Source: Bostrychus sinensis (lineage: Eukaryota > Chordata > Actinopteri > Gobiiformes > Eleotridae). Taken from it: a DNA stretch of 64,000 nt. This document shows, piece after piece, positions 55,201 through 64,000 of this stretch (position 1 is the first letter of the stretch; every line of letters starts with the position of its first letter). Below the pieces are notes generated by a model that was given only the letters and a program-made list of their open reading frames with translations, ran no database searches and was not told the origin of the DNA. The DNA lies in the NCBI GenBank assembly GCA_020698575.1, contig CM036245.1, positions 36,571,148-36,635,147 of the forward strand. The letters are read 5' to 3'. A program made the translations under genes and the position numbers.

Positions 55201-55255
55201 AAATAGACTTAATACGTAGTTTTGTCAGAGCACCGGACACAGACCCGTGTATTTA

Positions 55256-55585
55256 CAGTATCTGAGCCATTCCCAAAAGTAAACAGCGTTGTGGCCCCCT
55301 TAAAAATGTGAAAATCTCATGCAGACCCCCAACAATAAAATTAAACTATTCAAAAGACTATGCCATGTTTTTAAGCCATATATTTCTATAAAAAAAAACA
55401 TTATAAAAACCCAGTCTGTTGGCTAAACATTGCTTCATATTCAGATTTTTTAACAAGTACTTAACGGTCAATAATCTCAAACTCAATTACTTTTTATGTG
55501 CTCAATATACCTAACTTCTGGAGGCCCCCCTGCAGTACCTTCAGGGCCCACCAGGGAGCCCCGGAGCCCACTTTGGGAACCACTG
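55256..55585. mobile_element. hAT-like element
   Basis: Right end 'actttgggaaccactg'; left part 'gccattcccaaaagtaaaca' then 'ttgtggccccct'. 'ggcccccc' and 'gggcccaccagggagcc' are typical. No 8-bp duplication is evident. Confidence 0.55.
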
Positions 55586-55690
55586 ATTTATTTATTTTAT
55601 TTTGACCTTTAAAAACACAAGATCAACAATCTCTTCTGCAAGAGTGACCTGGCCACTTGCCTATAGGAAGTCATACAGGACAAACAATGG
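55586..55690 (-). mobile_element. LINE 3' tail, minus strand
   Basis: (ATTT)n, then 'caacaatctcttctgcaaga' 'gtgacctggcc', the inverse of the tail type at 59.97-60.11 kb. Confidence 0.5.
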
Positions 55691-55740
55691 ACATGCAACT
55701 CATTCAGTGTAAATTTTGTGTTAGTATTTGTATATTATGG

Positions 55741-55850
55741 CAGTGGTTCTCTGGTCTGGCTTCAGGGCCCACCATCATCCTGTAAGGACAAGCCATGACC
55801 CAAATAAAAGAGATATTTCACCTTATCAAATGTATTGAATAAACACATTG
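55741..55850. mobile_element. hAT-like left end
   Basis: 'cagtggttctctggtctggc' then 'ttcagggcccacc'. No right partner was found. Confidence 0.45.
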
Positions 55851-57639
55851 TGCACCAGTGTGGATCTGAGATAGTGTAATATCAGAATATCAGTCTGTAA
55901 CACAAAAGAAGAACATATTTAAATTTAAACCAAGTGGAAATACATACACTCGGCATTGCGTCATAGTTTCCTTTGCTCAGAAGCACTACTTTTTCATTCA
56001 TTTCAGTCTATTTTCTGGGGCACTATTTGCAAAATAAACTTAAAATAGGTCCTGTCTTATACAGAGCCCTTGAGCCCAGAGTTGTTATGACATGATTAAG
56101 AATACCACATTAGAAAATTAAATAGATTGTGTTCTGTTTTTTAAAGACTGCCAGAACAATCTGAATGGGCCGATGTGAAAATAGGCTTTATTCTTCTGTC
56201 TGAGTCTTAGTCATAAAGCGTGGCCTATGGCTTTACTTCTACCTGGAGTTAATGAAAATATAAGAGATGGGGCTTAGCTGCTTCATAAAGACTAGTCTGG
56301 TCTGAGCTCGTACATTCGGGCTAATGCTAATACTAATGCTAGCGCCACTGAATGAGCCGCCCTAACGCCATGCGTCAGTCGGCAGCCTGTTACGGTCGAG
56401 CCAGGATCCAATCAATCTTTAACAAATTTACAAATTTAGTTTACAATAAATATGATGGATTAAACTCTTTGTGTTATCATAGGAGAGCCGGTAACAATGC
56501 AACCTAACATTGATTAGATTAGCAGGTTTTAGGCAGCTAATATCAGCCAGCGATGGTATTTTATACCCACATGTAAACTGTTGGACCACTATGCCCTCCT
56601 GTATGTCTCTGTGTCTTTATTAGGTAAAATATAAAAATTAAATCCAGCATCTGTTTATGTATTTGATGAAAAGAAGGTCTTCTGCATTGTCGTGAATGGT
56701 TTATTTTCCCCCACAGGAGAATCAGAAGTGACATTTTGTGGGTATTCCCACTGTTGCCGACTGTATCTATGCTAGAGAAGGAACATTCCATTAGCTAAAT
56801 TTTAATTTAAAATCACAACTCTGAATGATGGGATGCAAATGATTGGTTGTTGTGGATTTGATTGTATAAATTGACTCAAATAAAAGCACATGGATCTGGT
56901 GCCAGTTCCATTTGCCAAATAAGTAGGATTTGTGGTCTTGAGTGAACTAAACCTGAGCATACATCTTTGTAACTACTTGTTCAACATCAAACAGTATGTA
57001 GTTACTTTTAGCATAGCCATGAGCTTGTGTACAGTAGCCAAGTCTTAACCTGAGGTGAGATACTGTGTACAGGCTTTGTAAGTAAACTGATAGGCTACAG
57101 CACAGAAATTCAGAACAGTTGCTATCTTTTTTATTTCTTCTATGAGGCAATTTTTCCAAGTAACATTTTCTGTATACTGTCATTTGCAAATGGAATATTG
57201 TGAAAGCATATTATAAATGACAAATTATAGAGGAAAAGGTGGTTGGAAAATTGCCTTATTATATGTGAATTATAGTGGTACATTTATTCAATTACTGGGT
57301 GAAAAGGGGCTGTAATCATGCTTGATTCAATATAGAGAAAACAGAACAGGGCATGACAGCTGATCTGTAATCTTACCATGTGCCTATTGCTTATACTGTG
57401 ATTTACATGTTTATTTTATAGATCATCTTCTGTTACTTCACAATCCAAAATATATATTTTATCAGCCAAATTACAGTATATTTGAAGCTTCTAAAAGCTA
57501 CTGCATAAGATGTCTGTGAAGACTTTCAATCATCTAGGCTAACTGAATCACAACAAAAGCGTCTTGGATGAGAGGTAAAAACATGTCCAAATGACTTCTT
57601 AAGATAATTTGCTGTAGTAAGTTTATTGAGTTTAAGTTT
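55851..57639. other. unassigned sequence
   Basis: A/T-rich sequence. Minus open frames at 56561-56791 and 56947-57189 have no domain. No repeat family is recognised. Confidence 0.45.
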
Positions 57640-57930
57640 TTATTTCTTTTTTTTTTAACATAAAATATATAGTAAAATAAGTAAATGAAATAGAAACAGG
57701 GGCGTAACTGCACTGGGGCCCAGGAGGTTTAGGGGCCCATAAGAGTGGGCCCTTCTCAAGTCTGTTTTTAAACGATAAAAAAAAAAGTCTTAAAACCTTA
57801 TTCAAAATAATATATAAAACAAAAAATATTACATATATAACACGTATGAGTGAGCGGGTATTCATGATGTGACAAAAAGCCCAGGGGATACATAGGACAA
57901 AAAAGGAAACCATTATGGAAACCATTATGT
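57640..57930 (+). mobile_element. hAT-b fragment with a small insertion
   Basis: 'cataaaatatatagtaaaat' 'aagta' and later 'gagcgggtattcatgatgtg' 'acaaaaagcccaggggatac' match 16.87-17.1 kb. Between them is 'caggggcgtaactgcactgg', a different hAT-like left end (from 57697). Confidence 0.65.
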
Positions 57931-58527
57931 TGTATTGGGTCCGTCCCATGCTGAGAACCAGAGCAGAGCCGTTGGTCAGGAGTGTGATGCTAAAGTCTCT
58001 GGGGACTGTTTGTTTGGACACAGACAAAGATCCACATATGCCACAGAGAAGATCCTATTATACACCCTGACCCCTATGACCTTAACCTTCACCCTCACAG
58101 ATACACCTAAACTTAACCTTTGACCTCAGGATCTGACCTTCACATTCAAAGACAATCTGGTTGAAATATCAGAGCTACATTTCTGTGGAGTAAGTAATGT
58201 CTTTGTGAGAGTCTGCAAGTAAACCAACCAAGAGTCTTGCTAATAATGAAAATATGACAATTAACAGGAACTTTATAGGTGTATTTATCTTTTTTTTTTT
58301 TCAATTATGTCTTTTAGGTCTCACAAAAATATTTAAATATGCATTTTTTTCATCAACATTCAATCTTTATTACTGTTAAGTAGAAGTAATATGGAAATAC
58401 AACCTGTTACACTCAATGGCTGGTGGTTGTCAGTAGCTTTAAAGACCTTGGAACTCTCAGTGGCTGTAGATGTTGTGATGCTGTTCAGTAGCTTCAGACT
58501 GTTCCACCTCCCTCCATGCTACATCCA
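57931..58527. other. unassigned sequence
   Basis: No gene or recognised repeat. Confidence 0.5.
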
Positions 58528-59880
58528 TCCATCCATCTTCTTCCGCTTATCCGGGACCGGGTCGCGGAGGCAGCAGTCTAAGCAAAGATGCCCAGACTTC
58601 CCTCTCCACAGACACTTCCTCCAGCTCTACCGGGGGGACCCCAGGGCATTCCCAGGCCAGCCGGGAGCCGTAGTCCCTCCAGCGTGTCTTAGGTCTTCCC
58701 CGGGGCCTCCTCCCGGTGGGACCATGGCCTCGGACTTGGAGGAGCTGATTCTCATCCCAGCTGCTTCACACTCGGCTGCAAACCGCCCCAGTGCACACTG
58801 AAGGTCCTGGCTTGAGGAAGTCAACAGGATAACATCATCCGCAAAAAGCAGAGATGAAATCCTGTGGTTCCCAAACCAGACTCCCTCCGGCGCCTAGAAA
58901 TTCTGTCCATAAAAATAATGAACAGAACCGGTGACAAAGGGCAGCCCTGCCCGAGTCCAACATGCACTGGGAACAGGTCTGACTTACAACCGGCAATGCG
59001 AACCAAACTCCTGCTCCGGTCATACAAGGACCAGACAGCCCTTAGCAAAGGGCCCCAGACCCCATACTCCTAGAGCACCCCCCACAGGACACTACGAGGG
59101 ACACGGTTGAACGCTTTCTCCAAATCCAGAAAACACATGTGGAAAGGTTGGGCGAACTCCCATGAACCCTCAAGCACCTGATAGAGGGTAGAGAGCTGGT
59201 CCACTGTTCCACGGCCAGGACGAAAACCGCATTGTTCCTCCTGAATCCGAGGTTCGACTATCGGCTGAATTCTCCTCTCCAGTACCCTGGAATAGACTTT
59301 CCCAGGGAGGCTGAGGAGTGTGATCCCCCTGTAGTTGGAACACACCCTCCGGTCCCCCTTCTTAAAAAGAGGGACCACCACCCCGGTCTGCCAGTCCAGA
59401 GGCACTGTCCCCAACCGCCACGCGATGTTGCAAAGACGTGTCAACCACGACAGCCCCACAACATCCAGGGACTTGTGGTACTCAGGACGGATCTCATCCA
59501 CCCCCGGTGCCTTGCCACTGAGGAGCTTTCCAACCACCTCAGTGACTTCAGCTTGAGGGATGGACGAATCCACCTCTGAGTCCCCAGCCCCTGCTTCCTC
59601 AATGGAAGGCATGTCAGTGGGATTGAGGAGATCCTCAAAGTATTCCTTCCACCGCCCGACAACATCCCCAGTCGAGGTCAACAGCTCCCCACTTCCACTG
59701 TAAACAGTGTTGGTGAAGAACTGCTTCCCCCTCCTGAGGCGGCGGACGGTTTGCCAGAATTTCTTCAAGGCCGACTGATAGTCCTCCTCCATGGCCTCCC
59801 CGAACTCTTCCCAGACCCGAGTTTTTGCCTCCACAACATGTGGAGGCATGCTACAACCATCTTTTAAAAACATGGTGAAG
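58528..59880 (-). mobile_element. LINE-C, 5'-truncated, with internal deletion
   Basis: Minus-strand non-LTR retrotransposon. The 3' end is 'cggataagcggaagaagatg' plus (GATG)n (ATCC on the plus strand, near 58528-58541). Coding sequence occupies the rest. A jump inside, near 58.69 kb, joins the post-YADD region directly to the C-terminal end. Confidence 0.88.
58560..59873 (-). pseudogene. LINE-C reverse transcriptase remnant
   Basis: The open part (59070-59873) gives 267 codons. Linker FWQTVRRLRRGKQFF is followed by SGKAPGVDEIRPEYHKSLD, then FKKGDRRVCSNYRGITLLS, then QCGFRPGRGTVDQLS and FLDLEKAFNRVPR, which is RT motif A with its aspartate intact. After an in-frame TAG at 59067, the same frame continues with SLYDRSRSLVRIAG and GQGCPLSPVLFIIFMD (motif B). 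A frameshift precedes FADDVILLTSSSQD, the catalytic motif C. After KSEAMV the sequence jumps to the last roughly 45 codons (ending near LLRLLPPRP). The family copies its RNA into DNA at a nicked target. Endonuclease and the N-terminal part are absent, so the copy is dead. I do not assign the clade. Confidence 0.88.
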
Positions 59881-59899
59881 GACCTTGCTGAAGGACAGT

Positions 59900-60110
59900 T
59901 TGTCTGTAGTTGTTTTGATTAATTGATCTAAACTTGACCTGACAAACAGATTTTAAAGTTTATATTGTATTTGTTATTGTGCTTTGTGTAAATGAGTGTG
60001 TGTATGTATTTGAAACTGTGCTGCTGCCACTTTGCCAGGACACTCTTGCAAAAGAGATTTTTATACTCAATGAGTTTTTTAGCCTGGTTAAATAATAGAT
60101 GAAAAAAATC
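59900..60110 (+). mobile_element. LINE 3' tail fragment
   Basis: 'ctgctgccactttgccagga' 'cactcttgcaaaagagattt' and 'tagcctggttaaataatag' form a recognised fish LINE 3' end; coding sequence is absent. Confidence 0.6.
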
Positions 60111-60393
60111 TACCTTAAACCAAATGAGCCAGCTGTACAGAGAAAAGACTATAATCCTAAATCTTGTCCCCTGTTCCTATTTTTCATAAAATGGTTATGG
60201 TTTCTTTTGAGAGCATTTACCCATATATGTAAAGTCCATGACACATTTATAGCTCCCAGCCTCCCTCCATGACCCACTTTCAATAAATGTTCAGATTGAG
60301 GATCACCCATTAAAAATAATTATAAAATCATTATGTGTTGTAATAAATCCTTCTGCCAACTGACAATAATTAGTGTTAAGCGTAAGTGGCATA
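60111..60393. other. unassigned sequence
   Basis: No gene or recognised repeat. Confidence 0.5.
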
Positions 60394-63599
<3,206 letters not shown>

Positions 63600-64000
63600 T
63601 GAAAATACCTTTTTCTTATGAACACCAAGTATTGAAAAGTCTTTGTTTACTAAACCTCTGTGTTCTAAGTGGTCTGACACCTGCGTTTGATCCACACTCC
63701 TCACTGACCCCGGCCGACCCCCTGCTCCCGACCTTTTTGAAAAGGCCAGCTGTTACCTCTCCGGGGCTCTGAGCAAGGCGGCTCTCCCAGACAAACATCG
63801 ATTCGGGGCCTGCATTCATCATGCTGAGGGATTACCCGGAGTGCGCCAAAGCCTCCTTCTATAGTAAACCAATTAGACTTTTTATGGGATGAGAAGGTTA
63901 ACTGGCCCAATGAGCAATCCGTTTAGAACCCTGACACCGGGGGTCTGCGGAGATGAGGCGGGGGAGCTGCCCGTGGCCATCAAGGATCCTATGGAGGAGT
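63600..64000. promoter_or_regulatory. candidate conserved non-coding element or edge of a functional region
   Basis: Complex, GC-richer, repeat-free sequence up to the window edge, for example 'attcatcatgctgagggatt' and 'aaaccaattagactttttat'. Open frames on the minus strand (63616-63910) overlap and have no domain. The 'aattag' core is homeodomain-like. It could also be the start of an exon beyond the window. Evidence is by eye only. Confidence 0.3.

Noticed and set aside
57632..58027. 131-codon minus frame with hydrophobic stretches as a membrane protein
   Set aside because: Most of it covers hAT-b fragment and A/T-rich sequence.
58391..58801. 136-codon plus-strand frame
   Set aside because: Runs from unassigned sequence into antisense LINE-C; no domain.

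Overview
The window looks like a non-coding stretch of a teleost fish nuclear genome. The evidence is its repeat content: Tc1-like, hAT-like, piggyBac-like and Harbinger-like DNA elements, several non-LTR (LINE) families, a BEL/Pao remnant, tRNA-derived SINEs with the fish-type 'ggagaacatgcaaactcc' body, A/T-rich spacers and many microsatellites. I recognise no intact host gene, no rRNA, no functional tRNA and no CRISPR. Every recognisable protein-coding stretch is a broken piece of a transposon. The window could be an intergenic desert or a large intron, and I cannot tell which.

Layout. 1-3.7 kb: a 52-bp minisatellite, then small LINE fragments, including a LINE-A copy with a visible target-site duplication. 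4.2-7.1 kb: an old hAT-like element carrying a LINE-A tail, a BEL/Pao integrase end with the start of its LTR, and a piggyBac-like MITE. 7.5-11.8 kb: a (TA)n tract, solo transposon ends, and unassigned unique sequence. 11.8-13.3 kb: a Tc1-like element split by a LINE-B copy. 14.2-16.5 kb: low-complexity and minisatellite DNA. 16.6-19.9 kb: a stack of at least five elements nested in one LINE-A copy. 20.6-25.7 kb: a CTAAACCA minisatellite, a GC-rich island, a roughly 500-bp foldback element, and an R4/Dong-like LINE end. 26-31.2 kb: a tRNA-like SINE head, a CpG-rich element packed with GACGCGAAT motifs inside an older repeat (R3), then an L1/Tx1-like LINE. 33-37 kb: repeat families R4 and R5 and a SINE. 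39.2-40.4 kb: a TTA-flanked element (R2). 41.6-42.5 kb: a SINE with an R6 element inserted. 43.5-49.5 kb: LINE-A, R5, MITEs, a SINE, then R6, a Harbinger-like MITE and R1 back to back. 51-57.9 kb: hAT-like ends and further copies of R3 and R4. 58.5-62 kb: a LINE-C reverse transcriptase remnant, a decayed Tc1-like transposon, and a long (TA)n tract that replaces the transposon's right end.

Between the repeats lie patches of complex, non-repetitive sequence (about 8.5-9.3, 37.9-38.3, 40.9-41.2, 54.0-54.2 and 63.6-64.0 kb). They look like candidate conserved non-coding elements, but that cannot be decided from one genome. Nothing here acts as a joint pathway; the window is mainly a record of successive insertions. 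Family labels LINE-A to LINE-E and R1 to R6 are local names used only in this report. I see no convincing new biological system. The most useful signals are the copy-to-copy comparisons that recover insertion sites and TSDs.
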